Shown piece by piece: positions 7,501 through 13,962 of a stretch of DNA of 27,959 nt. Source of the stretch: an uncultured Bacteroidales bacterium. Lineage in GTDB: Bacteria; Bacteroidota; Bacteroidia; Bacteroidales; Bacteroidaceae. The translations under genes were made by a program, and so were the position numbers. The notes under the pieces are model-generated. The model was not told the origin of the DNA. It was given only the letters and a program-made list of their open reading frames with translations, and did no database searches. Positions within the stretch are counted from its first letter, which is position 1. Every line of letters starts with the position of its first letter. The DNA is taken from contig CALDKD010000077.1 in NCBI GenBank assembly GCA_937898885.1, positions 1-27,959 on the forward strand, read 5' to 3'.

Positions 7501-8154
7501 TCATTGGCAGACTTGTCCGTCTTTTATTTTGATTGTCCTGTCGGTCAGCCGCGCCAGGGTCTCGTCGTGCGTGATGATTACGAATGTCTGGCCGAGTCTG
7601 TCTCTTAAATCAAAAAACAACTGGTGGAGATCTTCTTTGTTGCGGCTGTCCAGGCTGCCGGACGGCTCGTCTGCCAATATTACGTCCGGATTGTTGACCA
7701 GGGCCCGCGCGACGGCAATCCTTTGATTCTCGCCTCCTGACATCTGTGCCGGCTTGTGTGACCTGCGCTCCCACAACCCCATCATATTCAGAAGCTCTTC
7801 CGCCCTTTGTGTGGCTTTTGCCTTGCCGTCTCCTGCGATGAGTGATGGTATGGTGATGTTTTCCAATGCGGTGAATTCCGGCAGCAATTGGTGAGACTGG
7901 AATACAAATCCGATATGGTTGCATCTGAACGCCGCCAGTCTCTTCTCGCTCATCGTGAAAATGTCGGTATCATCGTACATTACTGTGCCAGTGTCGGGCT
8001 TGTCCAGGGAGCCCATTATCTGAAGAAGGGTGGTCTTGCCTGCTCCGCTCGGTCCTACGATGGAGACAATCTCGCCCTTGTGAATCTCTATGTCGATGCC
8101 TTTCAGAACCTGAAGGCTGCCAAAACTTTTGGTTATGCCGGACAACTTGATCAT
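7501..8154 (-). CDS. lolD: LolD-type ABC transporter ATP-binding protein
   Basis: This 217-residue ATPase has Walker A GPSGAGKTT (34-42), Q-loop Q86, signature SGGENQ (139-144), Walker B VILADEP (158-164, with E163 as catalytic base) and the H-loop H196 in ITHD. Size and details (PSGAGKTTLLQIMGSLDKPDTG, FVFQSHQLLPEFTALEN) place it in the MacB/LolD/FtsE group, whose ATPases drive mechanotransmission by a membrane partner. LolD powers release of lipoproteins from the inner membrane. No permease (LolC/E) is adjacent, which is common in Bacteroidota, so the Lol role is inferred. It is divergent from asd across 59 bp containing promoter boxes for both. Confidence 0.85.
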   Translation of the reverse strand: MIKLSGITKSFGSLQVLKGIDIEIHKGEIVSIVGPSGAGKTTLLQIMGSLDKPDTGTVMYDDTDIFTMSEKRLAAFRCNHIGFVFQSHQLLPEFTALENITIPSLIAGDGKAKATQRAEELLNMMGLWERRSHKPAQMSGGENQRIAVARALVNNPDVILADEPSGSLDSRNKEDLHQLFFDLRDRLGQTFVIITHDETLARLTDRTIKIKDGQVCQ

Positions 8155-8173
8155 TGCTCTGCTGTTTTATTTA

Positions 8174-8201
8174 CAAAAATAACTAATTTTGCGCAAAAAT
8201 A
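8174..8201. promoter_or_regulatory. Divergent promoter region, lolD and asd
   Basis: The plus strand has TAATTTTG (8184-8191) for asd. The minus strand has two copies of TATTTTTG (8174-8181 and 8194-8201) for the ABC ATPase gene. All match TAnnTTTG. The 12-bp palindrome TTTTGCGCAAAA (8187-8198) lies at the centre, so the boxes overlap and the two directions may compete. No good -33 TTTG was seen. Confidence 0.5.
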
Positions 8202-8213
8202 AAACAATATGAT

Positions 8214-9227
8214 ATGAGAGTAGCTATAGTAGGTGCAAGTGGGGCAGTGGGACAGGAGTTCCTGCGCGTCCTGGAAGAGCGTGACTTCCCTTTGGATGAG
8301 TTGGTTTTGTTCGGTTCATCACGCAGTGCCGGCTCGTATTACAATTTCAAGGGAAAGCAGCTTCAGGTGAGACTCCTGCAGCACAATGATGACTTTAAGG
8401 ACATAGATATAGCATTCGTATCCGCTGGCGGGGGAACATCCGAGGAGTTCGCTGATACTATAACCAAGTACGGCACTATTATGATAGATAACTCAAGCGC
8501 GTTCCGTATGGACGATGCGGTGCCTCTTGTGGTGCCTGAGGTCAACCCCGAGGATGCTTTGGTGCGTCCGAAAGGCATCATTGCCAATCCTAATTGCTCC
8601 ACAATAATGATGATTGTGGCGCTTAAGGCACTGAATGATATCTCGAAAATCAAAAACGTACAGGTGTCAACATATCAGGCGGCAAGCGGCGCCGGCGCCG
8701 CAGCTATGGCTGAGCTTGAGAATCAGTACAGGCAGGCGCTGGCTGGCGAGCCGGTCAAGGTTGAGAAATTCGCGCATCAGCTTGCGTACAACCTGATTCC
8801 TCATATTGACGTTTTTAAACCGAGCGGGTATACAAAGGAGGAGGAGAAAATGTTTTATGAGACCCGTAAGATGTTCCACAATGATATTAATGTGAGCGCG
8901 ACTTGCGTGCGTGTGCCTGCATTGCGCTGCCATTCAGAGGCAATATGGGCTGAGACAGAGCGCCCTCTCTCGTTGGATGAGGTGAATGCCGCTTTCAAAA
9001 ACGGCGAGGGTCTTGTGGTGATTGACAATCCTTCTGAGAAAGAGTATCCGATGCCTTTGTTCCTGTCTGGTACTGACAAGGTTTATGTGGGCCGTATCAG
9101 AAAAGACATTGCTAACCCGAATGTCACAGTGTTCTGGGTAGTGGGGGATCAGATCCGTAAGGGCGCGGCTCTCAATGCCGTGCAGATTGCCGAGTATCTT
9201 CTCAAGAACGATACCAGGTTCGCCTGA
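8214..9227 (+). CDS. asd: Aspartate-semialdehyde dehydrogenase
   Basis: This 337-residue enzyme reduces aspartyl-4-phosphate to aspartate semialdehyde with NADPH, the branch point to lysine, diaminopimelate, threonine and methionine. It has the nucleotide-binding GASGAVGQ (7-14), SAGGGTSEEF, the catalytic C128 in NPNCSTI and the catalytic H240 in RVPALRCHSEAI. The substrate-binding YQAASGAGAAAMAEL block is also intact. Length and C-terminus fit the non-Enterobacterial class of about 330-340 residues. It is a single-gene unit with its own promoter and a strong hairpin downstream. It shares substrates with the aminotransferase at 4599 but is not in the same operon. Confidence 0.97.
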   Translation: MRVAIVGASGAVGQEFLRVLEERDFPLDELVLFGSSRSAGSYYNFKGKQLQVRLLQHNDDFKDIDIAFVSAGGGTSEEFADTITKYGTIMIDNSSAFRMDDAVPLVVPEVNPEDALVRPKGIIANPNCSTIMMIVALKALNDISKIKNVQVSTYQAASGAGAAAMAELENQYRQALAGEPVKVEKFAHQLAYNLIPHIDVFKPSGYTKEEEKMFYETRKMFHNDINVSATCVRVPALRCHSEAIWAETERPLSLDEVNAAFKNGEGLVVIDNPSEKEYPMPLFLSGTDKVYVGRIRKDIANPNVTVFWVVGDQIRKGAALNAVQIAEYLLKNDTRFA

Positions 9228-9249
9228 TATTTTTTGTGCTGTGGCTTTT

Positions 9250-9285
9250 AATAAGCGGGCGTTTCGCAAGGAGCGCCCGCTTATT
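9250..9285 (+). terminator. Hairpin terminator after asd
   Basis: AATAAGCGGGCG pairs perfectly with CGCCCGCTTATT (12 bp) around a 12-nt loop, 22 bp after the asd stop. The following sequence is only partly T-rich (GCTTTCTT). The loop contains CAAGGAGCGC, which could alternatively pair with GCGCTCCTTG at 9326-9335. Confidence 0.75.
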
Positions 9286-9609
9286 GCTTTCTTGTAAAAA
9301 TTCTTTCTTTTTCCCAGACGATGCCGCGCTCCTTGAACACTCCTGGCTTGGGGCGGACTTTGATGCGATTTTTTGCCGATAACGATGGCACGCAGCCGCA
9401 AGCGGGGCCTGCCCTGATGCCGCCGTGTCTTCCGGGAGCGGCTGGCTTGGACTGTTGCAAGCATATTGGAGCAAGTGCTTTTGTGTGCCTCGCTCCCTGA
9501 TGACTAATGACTCTGGCTATTCGCTTTGGCAAACGGCGGTTCTCTGCCATCACTTTGTGTGGCCGATGTAAATGGGGCCTGACGGAATAGGACGGCTTCC
9601 TCTTTTTTC
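9286..9609. other. Gene-free GC-rich structured stretch
   Basis: No convincing gene is visible in this 324 bp. The minus strand has overlapping open frames of about 90 codons in different phases, but they are Arg/Lys/Pro-rich and resemble no family I know. The plus strand can form nested GC stems: CAGCCGC (9393-9399) with GCGGCTG (9438-9444), and inside it GCGG (9402-9405) with CCGC (9420-9423). I looked for hallmarks of tmRNA, SRP RNA and RNase P RNA and did not see them. It may be a small RNA, a decayed gene or plain spacer. Confidence 0.4.
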
Positions 9610-9642
9610 TTTGTTAGTGTAAATATAAATTACGTATATTTG
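9610..9642 (+). promoter_or_regulatory. Distal promoter upstream of rpsL
   Basis: TTTG (9610-9613), a 21 bp spacer and TATATTTG (9635-9642) match both consensus boxes exactly. The predicted start near 9649 lies about 170 nt before rpsL. A small hairpin, GCGGT (9704-9708) with ACCGC (9721-9725), falls in the extra leader. Confidence 0.7.
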
Positions 9643-9731
9643 ATGTCACTGCCTGACTGTCTTGCTCATTTCCGCAATCCGGGAGATTAAGCGAATTTGG
9701 GCTGCGGTGAGAATAAAAATACCGCTAATCC

Positions 9732-9762
9732 TTTGCCGGTTAAAATATTAGTTGTAACTTTG
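9732..9762 (+). promoter_or_regulatory. Proximal promoter of the str-S10-spc-alpha cluster
   Basis: TTTG (9732-9735), a 19 bp spacer and TAACTTTG (9755-9762) match the Bacteroidota consensus exactly. Transcription would start near 9769, giving a leader of about 50 nt rich in A and T. Confidence 0.85.
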
Positions 9763-9782
9763 CGGGCCAAAAATAGACAAAC

Positions 9783-9806
9783 TATTATATTATTATATTA
9801 TTTAAA
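9783..9806 (+). promoter_or_regulatory. TATTATAT tandem repeat and TTTAAA element in the rpsL leader
   Basis: Two tandem copies of TATTATAT (9783-9790, 9791-9798) run into TATTATTTAAA (9796-9806), which ends 11 nt before the rpsL ATG. The same 11-mer precedes fusA and rpsJ at nearly the same distance. A role in start-site selection without Shine-Dalgarno pairing is inferred. Confidence 0.4.
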
Positions 9807-9817
9807 AACAAAACAAC

Positions 9818-10201
9818 ATGCCAACAATTCAGCAGTTAGTGAGGAATGGCCGTCAGGTACTTGACGATAAGAGCAAGTCGCCTGCATTGGACTCTTGTCC
9901 TCAGAGAAGAGGCGTTTGTGTAAGAGTTTACACCACTACGCCTAAGAAGCCTAACTCAGCAATGAGAAAGGTAGCACGTGTCCGTCTGACAAATCAGAAG
10001 GAAGTCAACTCGTATATCCCGGGTGAGGGACATAACCTGCAGGAGCACTCAATCGTGCTCGTACGCGGTGGACGTGTAAAGGATCTCCCAGGTGTACGTT
10101 ATCACATCGTACGCGGTACTCTTGATACCGCCGGTGTATCAGGACGTCTTCAGAGAAGGTCCAAGTATGGTGCAAAGCGCCCGAAAGCAGCTAAGAAGTA
10201 A
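9818..10201 (+). CDS. rpsL: Ribosomal protein S12 (uS12)
   Basis: This 127-residue S12 lines the decoding centre of the 30S subunit and monitors codon-anticodon pairing. The conserved YTTTPKKPNSA block (K43-K44 with Met counted) and RGGRVKDLPGVRYH block carry the lysines at which streptomycin-resistance changes occur in other bacteria; both are wild type here. The C-terminal SKYGAKRPKA is canonical. It is first in the ribosomal cluster, behind two tandem promoters and an AT-rich leader with no Shine-Dalgarno site. Confidence 0.99.
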   Translation: MPTIQQLVRNGRQVLDDKSKSPALDSCPQRRGVCVRVYTTTPKKPNSAMRKVARVRLTNQKEVNSYIPGEGHNLQEHSIVLVRGGRVKDLPGVRYHIVRGTLDTAGVSGRLQRRSKYGAKRPKAAKK

Positions 10202-10302
10202 TTGTCTAACAGTTTTGGTTTGATAACTGAGGTTGAGTAAATGTCCTGACGTGGACGTTGAAGAACAAGAAGAATCACAGCCCGAACAAAACTTTAAGAA
10301 AA
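10202..10302 (+). promoter_or_regulatory. rpsL-rpsG intercistronic region with hairpins
   Basis: This 101-nt gap is the longest inside the cluster. It can form CAGTT (10210-10214) with AACTG (10225-10229), and ATGTCC (10241-10246) with GGACGT (10253-10258, one G-U pair). In E. coli the S12-S7 intercistronic region of similar size binds S7 and controls S7 synthesis. An equivalent role here is inference only. Confidence 0.35.
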
Positions 10303-10779
10303 ATGAGAAAAGCAAAACCAAAGAAGCGCGTCATTCTGCCGGATCCTGTTTTCGGTGATGTAGCAGTGACAAAGTTCGTTAACCATCTGATGTATGATGG
10401 TAAGAAGAACACCTCATTCGAGATCTTTTATGAGAGTCTTGAGAAGGTAAAGAGCAAACTTCCTAATGAGGAGATGTCTGCTCTTGAGATTTGGAAGAAG
10501 GCTCTTGACAACATCACTCCGCAGGTTGAGGTTAAGTCCCGCCGTATTGGAGGTGCCACATTCCAGGTTCCTACTGAGATCAGGGCTGACCGCAAGGAGT
10601 CAATCTCTATGAAGAATATGATTTCCTTCGCGCGCAAGCGTGGTGGTAAATCAATGTCAGACAAGTTGTCTGCAGAGATAGTTGACGCATTCAACAATGC
10701 CGGTGGCGCATTCAAGCGTAAGGAGGATATGCACCGTATGGCTGAGGCTAACCGTGCATTCGCACACTTCAGATTCTAA
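10303..10779 (+). CDS. rpsG: Ribosomal protein S7 (uS7)
   Basis: This 158-residue S7 binds the 3' major domain of 16S rRNA, starts head assembly and contacts E-site tRNA. Conserved blocks include KFVNHLMYDGKKNTS, ALDNITPQVEVKSRRIGGATFQVP (split here as two neighbouring motifs, NITPQVEVKSRR and IGGATFQVP), ARKRGGKSM and the C-terminal HRMAEANRAFAHFRF. I place the start at ATG 10303 (MRKAKPKKR), the usual Bacteroidales beginning. An in-frame TTG at 10258 would add 15 residues and is rejected. fusA follows after 21 bp. Confidence 0.97.
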   Translation: MRKAKPKKRVILPDPVFGDVAVTKFVNHLMYDGKKNTSFEIFYESLEKVKSKLPNEEMSALEIWKKALDNITPQVEVKSRRIGGATFQVPTEIRADRKESISMKNMISFARKRGGKSMSDKLSAEIVDAFNNAGGAFKRKEDMHRMAEANRAFAHFRF

Positions 10780-10790
10780 TATTATTTAAA
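10780..10790 (+). promoter_or_regulatory. TATTATTTAAA element before fusA
   Basis: This 11-mer ends 10 nt before the fusA ATG and is identical to those before rpsL and rpsJ. It lies in a spacer with no Shine-Dalgarno sequence. The role is inferred. Confidence 0.4.
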
Positions 10791-10800
10791 GCTCACCACG

Positions 10801-12915
10801 ATGGCTGACCAGAATTTACATTTGACGCGCAATATCGGTATCATGGCGCACATTGATGCCGGTAAGACAACTACGTCAGAGCGAATTCTGTATTACACTG
10901 GACTCACGCATAAGATGGGTGAGGTTCACGAGGGCTCTGCTACTATGGACTGGATGGTTCAGGAGCAGGAGAGGGGTATTACCATAACCTCTGCGGCCGT
11001 TACCACAAGCTGGAAGTGGAATAATGAGCTTTATAGAATAAATCTGATAGACACTCCGGGGCATGTCGATTTTACAGCGGAGGTTGAGCGCTCACTCAGA
11101 GTGCTTGACGGCGCTATCGCGGTTTTCTGTGCGGTGGGCGGTGTCCAGCCGCAGTCGGAGACTGTATGGCGCCAGGCTGATAAATACGGTGTGCCTCGCG
11201 TTGCTTATATCAACAAGATGGACCGTACCGGAGCTGATTTCTTTAACGTCATTTCCCAGATGAGGGAGATGTTGAGGACGAATCCGTGTCCGGTGGCAAT
11301 TCCCATTGGAGTGGAGGAGAGTTTCAAGGGTGTCATAGACCTTATTAATATGAAGGCCGTGATTTGGAATGACGAGACCCTTGGAGCAGAGTATTCTACC
11401 ACAGATATTCCCGCCGCTTTGGCCGATGAGGCACAGGAGTGGCACGAGAAGATGGTAGAGTGCGCTGCTGAATTCGATGACGCTATGATGGAGAAGTACT
11501 TGGAGGATCCGGATTCCATCTCGGTAGAGGATGTGCTGCGTGCTTTGCGCAAGGGCACTCTCAGCCGCGGACTGGTTCCGGTCTTGTGCGGTTCATCATT
11601 CAGAAACAAGGGTGTTCAGACTCTGCTTGACTCTGTCTGCGCATTCCTGCCGTCGCCGATAGATTGCGGAGGCGTTGATGGCATTGTGCCAAAAACGGGT
11701 GCCGCTACGCATCGTGATCCATCCTCAGAGGCAAAAACCGCTGCTCTGGCATTCAAGATCGCGGTAGACCCTTATGTAGGCAAACTGATTTTCTTCCGTG
11801 TGTATTCCGGAACTGTAAAAGCCGGTAGCGTAATCTTTAATTCCCGTTCAGGAAAGAAGGAACGTGTTACCCGTCTCTTCCAGATGTATTCAAAGAAGCA
11901 GATTCAGGTTGACGAGATCTCTGCCGGTGATATAGGAGCGGTAGTAGCCTTGAAGGATATTCGCACAGGTGATACCTTGTGTGATGAGTCCGCTCCAATC
12001 GCACTTGAGAGTATGGATTTCCCGGAGCCGGTGATAAGCATTGCCGTCGAGCCGAAGACCGAGAAGGATATGGCTAAATTGACAGACGGTCTGGAGCATC
12101 TGGCAGAGGAGGATCCTACTTTTACCGTTACTACTGATGAGGAAAGTGGCCAGATGCTTATCTCCGGAATGGGTGAGCTTCATCTTGACATTATCCTTGA
12201 CAGACTTCGCCGTGAATTCGGTGTTGAGTGTAATCAGGGAAGGCCTCAGGTTACTTACAAGGAGGCTGTGCGACAGACAGTGCGCATAGAGGAGGAATAC
12301 AAGAGACAGGCTGGCGGCAAGGGACACTACGCGCGTATATTAGTAGAGGTGGGGCCTGCTGACCCGGATTGGAAGGGCGGTCTCCAGTTCGTTGATTCTG
12401 TCAAGGGCGATACGTTGCCTAGGACATATCTGCCATCAATTGAGAAAGGCTTCGCCTCATGTCTAAAGAGCGGGGTGCTTCTTGGAGCGCAGATGGATTC
12501 ACTTAAGGTTACTGTTCTTGACGGTCAGGATCATCCGGTGGACTCTGATGAGCTTTGTTTCGAGATTTGCGCGTCATATGCTTTCCGTAATGCCTGTATC
12601 AAGGCCTCTCCGATTCTTCTTGAGCCGGTCATGAGTCTTGAGGTCGTTACTCCGGAGGAATATATGGGCGATGTGATTGCAGACTTGAACCGCCGTCGCG
12701 GTCAGGTTGAGGGAATGGAGACAAGTCATTCCGGAGCTAAAATCATCAAGGCTAAGGTGCCATTGTCAGAGATGTTTGGCTATGTCACTGCTTTGAGGAC
12801 CATAACATCCGGACGCGCCACTTCCTCAATGTCATATGACTGTCACGCTCAGATGACAGATCAGTTGGCCAGGCAGGTGGTAGAGTCTCAGGGTGGTAAT
12901 TCATCATTGATTTAA
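10801..12915 (+). CDS. fusA: Elongation factor G
   Basis: This 704-residue translational GTPase drives translocation of tRNAs and mRNA after peptide-bond formation and helps recycle ribosomes. GTPase motifs are intact: P-loop AHIDAGKTT (about 17-25), switch I GITITSAA, DTPGH (84-88) and NKMD (138-141). Later domains include EDPTF and SGMGELHLDI (domain III), then EVVTPEEYMGDV and RRGQVEGMETS and the terminal FGYVTALRTITSGRATSSM of domains IV-V. The intact G motifs and operon position argue for canonical EF-G, not a GTPase-deficient paralogue of the kind described in Bacteroides. No tuf gene follows, as is usual for Bacteroidota. Confidence 0.98.
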   Translation: MADQNLHLTRNIGIMAHIDAGKTTTSERILYYTGLTHKMGEVHEGSATMDWMVQEQERGITITSAAVTTSWKWNNELYRINLIDTPGHVDFTAEVERSLRVLDGAIAVFCAVGGVQPQSETVWRQADKYGVPRVAYINKMDRTGADFFNVISQMREMLRTNPCPVAIPIGVEESFKGVIDLINMKAVIWNDETLGAEYSTTDIPAALADEAQEWHEKMVECAAEFDDAMMEKYLEDPDSISVEDVLRALRKGTLSRGLVPVLCGSSFRNKGVQTLLDSVCAFLPSPIDCGGVDGIVPKTGAATHRDPSSEAKTAALAFKIAVDPYVGKLIFFRVYSGTVKAGSVIFNSRSGKKERVTRLFQMYSKKQIQVDEISAGDIGAVVALKDIRTGDTLCDESAPIALESMDFPEPVISIAVEPKTEKDMAKLTDGLEHLAEEDPTFTVTTDEESGQMLISGMGELHLDIILDRLRREFGVECNQGRPQVTYKEAVRQTVRIEEEYKRQAGGKGHYARILVEVGPADPDWKGGLQFVDSVKGDTLPRTYLPSIEKGFASCLKSGVLLGAQMDSLKVTVLDGQDHPVDSDELCFEICASYAFRNACIKASPILLEPVMSLEVVTPEEYMGDVIADLNRRRGQVEGMETSHSGAKIIKAKVPLSEMFGYVTALRTITSGRATSSMSYDCHAQMTDQLARQVVESQGGNSSLI

Positions 12916-12928
12916 TGAGAGTGAGAAC

Positions 12929-12964
12929 GCGGATGGAATAGCAAATGACTCTTATTCGGTCCGC
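12929..12964 (+). promoter_or_regulatory. Hairpin between fusA and rpsJ
   Basis: GCGGA (12929-12933) pairs with TCCGC (12960-12964). Above a 2/2 internal loop, GAATA (12936-12940) pairs with TATTC (12953-12957). No T-tract follows, so it is not a classical terminator. It precedes the first S10-operon gene, where in E. coli L4 acts on the leader; a similar role here is only a possibility. Confidence 0.4.
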
Positions 12965-12976
12965 AATATATTAATG

Positions 12977-12987
12977 TATTATTTAAA
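12977..12987 (+). promoter_or_regulatory. TATTATTTAAA element before rpsJ
   Basis: This third exact copy of the 11-mer ends 9 nt before the rpsJ ATG, just downstream of the hairpin. It is comparable to the copies before rpsL and fusA. Confidence 0.4.
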
Positions 12988-12996
12988 TAAAGTATT

Positions 12997-13302
12997 ATGA
13001 GTCAGAAAATCAGAATCAAGCTGAAATCTTATGACCACAATCTGGTTGATAAGTCAGCAGAGAAGATCGTTAAGACCGTAAAAGCTACCGGTGCCGTTGT
13101 AAGTGGTCCTATTCCACTCCCAACACATAAGCGTATCTTTACTGTCAACCGTTCTACTTTCGTAAACAAGAAGTCTCGTGAGCAGTTCCAGCTGTCAGCA
13201 TATAAGAGACTGATTGACATTTACAGCTCTACGGCAAAGACTGTCGATGCTCTTATGAAACTGGAGCTTCCGAGTGGTGTTGAGGTTGAGATTAAGGTTT
13301 GA
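12997..13302 (+). CDS. rpsJ: Ribosomal protein S10 (uS10, NusE)
   Basis: This 101-residue S10 belongs to the 30S head and, as NusE, also joins NusB in transcription antitermination and links NusG to the ribosome. Typical segments are KIRIKLKSYDHNLVDKSA, GPIPLPTHKRIFTVNRS and SREQFQLSAYKRLIDI. It opens the S10-type block, 81 bp after fusA, behind a hairpin and a TATTATTTAAA element. Confidence 0.98.
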   Translation: MSQKIRIKLKSYDHNLVDKSAEKIVKTVKATGAVVSGPIPLPTHKRIFTVNRSTFVNKKSREQFQLSAYKRLIDIYSSTAKTVDALMKLELPSGVEVEIKV

Positions 13303-13344
13303 TTTTAATTAAGAGTTTTTTTAGTAACTTAAATTTTATTTGAA

Positions 13345-13962
13345 ATGCCAGGATTATTAGGAAAAAAGATCGGTATGACATCGGTCTTCGGTGCTGATGG
13401 AAAGAATGTTCCATGCACCGTTATCGAAGTTGGTCCTTGCGTGGTTACTCAGATCAAGAGTGTTGAGAAGGATGGTTATGCTGCAATTCAGCTTGGCTTC
13501 GAGGATGCCAAGGAGAAGAATACCACAGCGCCTCTTATGGGACACTTCAAGAAAGCTGGTGTAACTCCGAAGAGACACTTGGCCGAGTTCAAGAATTTTG
13601 ACAAAGCCCTCAATCTGGGTGATGTCCTGACTGTTGACTTCTTCAGCGATGTCAATTTCGTTGACGTTGTGGCTGTATCAAAAGGTCACGGTTATCAGGG
13701 CGTTGTTAAGAGACACGGATTCGGTGGCGTAGGTCAGCAGACTCACGGTCAGCACAACCGCGGCCGTAAGCCGGGTTCAATTGGTGCTTGCTCATATCCA
13801 GCACAGGTTTTCAAGGGTATGCGTATGGCAGGTCACATGGGAAATGAGCAGGTTACAACTCAGAACCTGCAGATTTTGAAGATTATTCCGGAGCACAATC
13901 TGCTTCTTATCAAGGGCTCTATTCCGGGATATAAAGGTGCAATCGTCTCAATTCTGAAGTAA
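13345..13962 (+). CDS. rplC: Ribosomal protein L3 (uL3)
   Basis: This 205-residue L3 is an early 50S assembly protein whose long loop reaches the peptidyl-transferase region. It starts MPGLLGKKIGMTSVF and carries the conserved KGHGYQGVVKRHGFGG and the Gln-containing QTHGQHNRGRKPGSIGA loop (in E. coli a neighbouring Gln is methylated). A CTTAAA lies 11 nt before the ATG. Its stop codon TAA overlaps the rplD ATG by one base, implying translational coupling. Confidence 0.98.
   Translation: MPGLLGKKIGMTSVFGADGKNVPCTVIEVGPCVVTQIKSVEKDGYAAIQLGFEDAKEKNTTAPLMGHFKKAGVTPKRHLAEFKNFDKALNLGDVLTVDFFSDVNFVDVVAVSKGHGYQGVVKRHGFGGVGQQTHGQHNRGRKPGSIGACSYPAQVFKGMRMAGHMGNEQVTTQNLQILKIIPEHNLLLIKGSIPGYKGAIVSILK

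Noticed and set aside
9202..9553. Overlapping minus-strand open frames of about 90-176 codons downstream of asd
   Set aside because: They lie in different phases over the same DNA, partly run through asd and its terminator, are unusually Arg/Lys/Pro-rich and show no known motif. High GC explains open frames without a gene.
9286..9609. tmRNA, SRP RNA or RNase P RNA in the gap before rpsL
   Set aside because: None of the conserved signature sequences of these RNAs was seen on either strand.
10258..10302. TTG-started N-terminal extension of S7
   Set aside because: S7 in Bacteroidales starts at MRKAKPKKR. The extension lies in the structured spacer and has no likeness to S7.
12916..12996. Missing tuf gene after fusA
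   Set aside because: A str block without tuf is usual in Bacteroidota, where tuf lies near the rpoBC region. Not a deletion specific to this genome.
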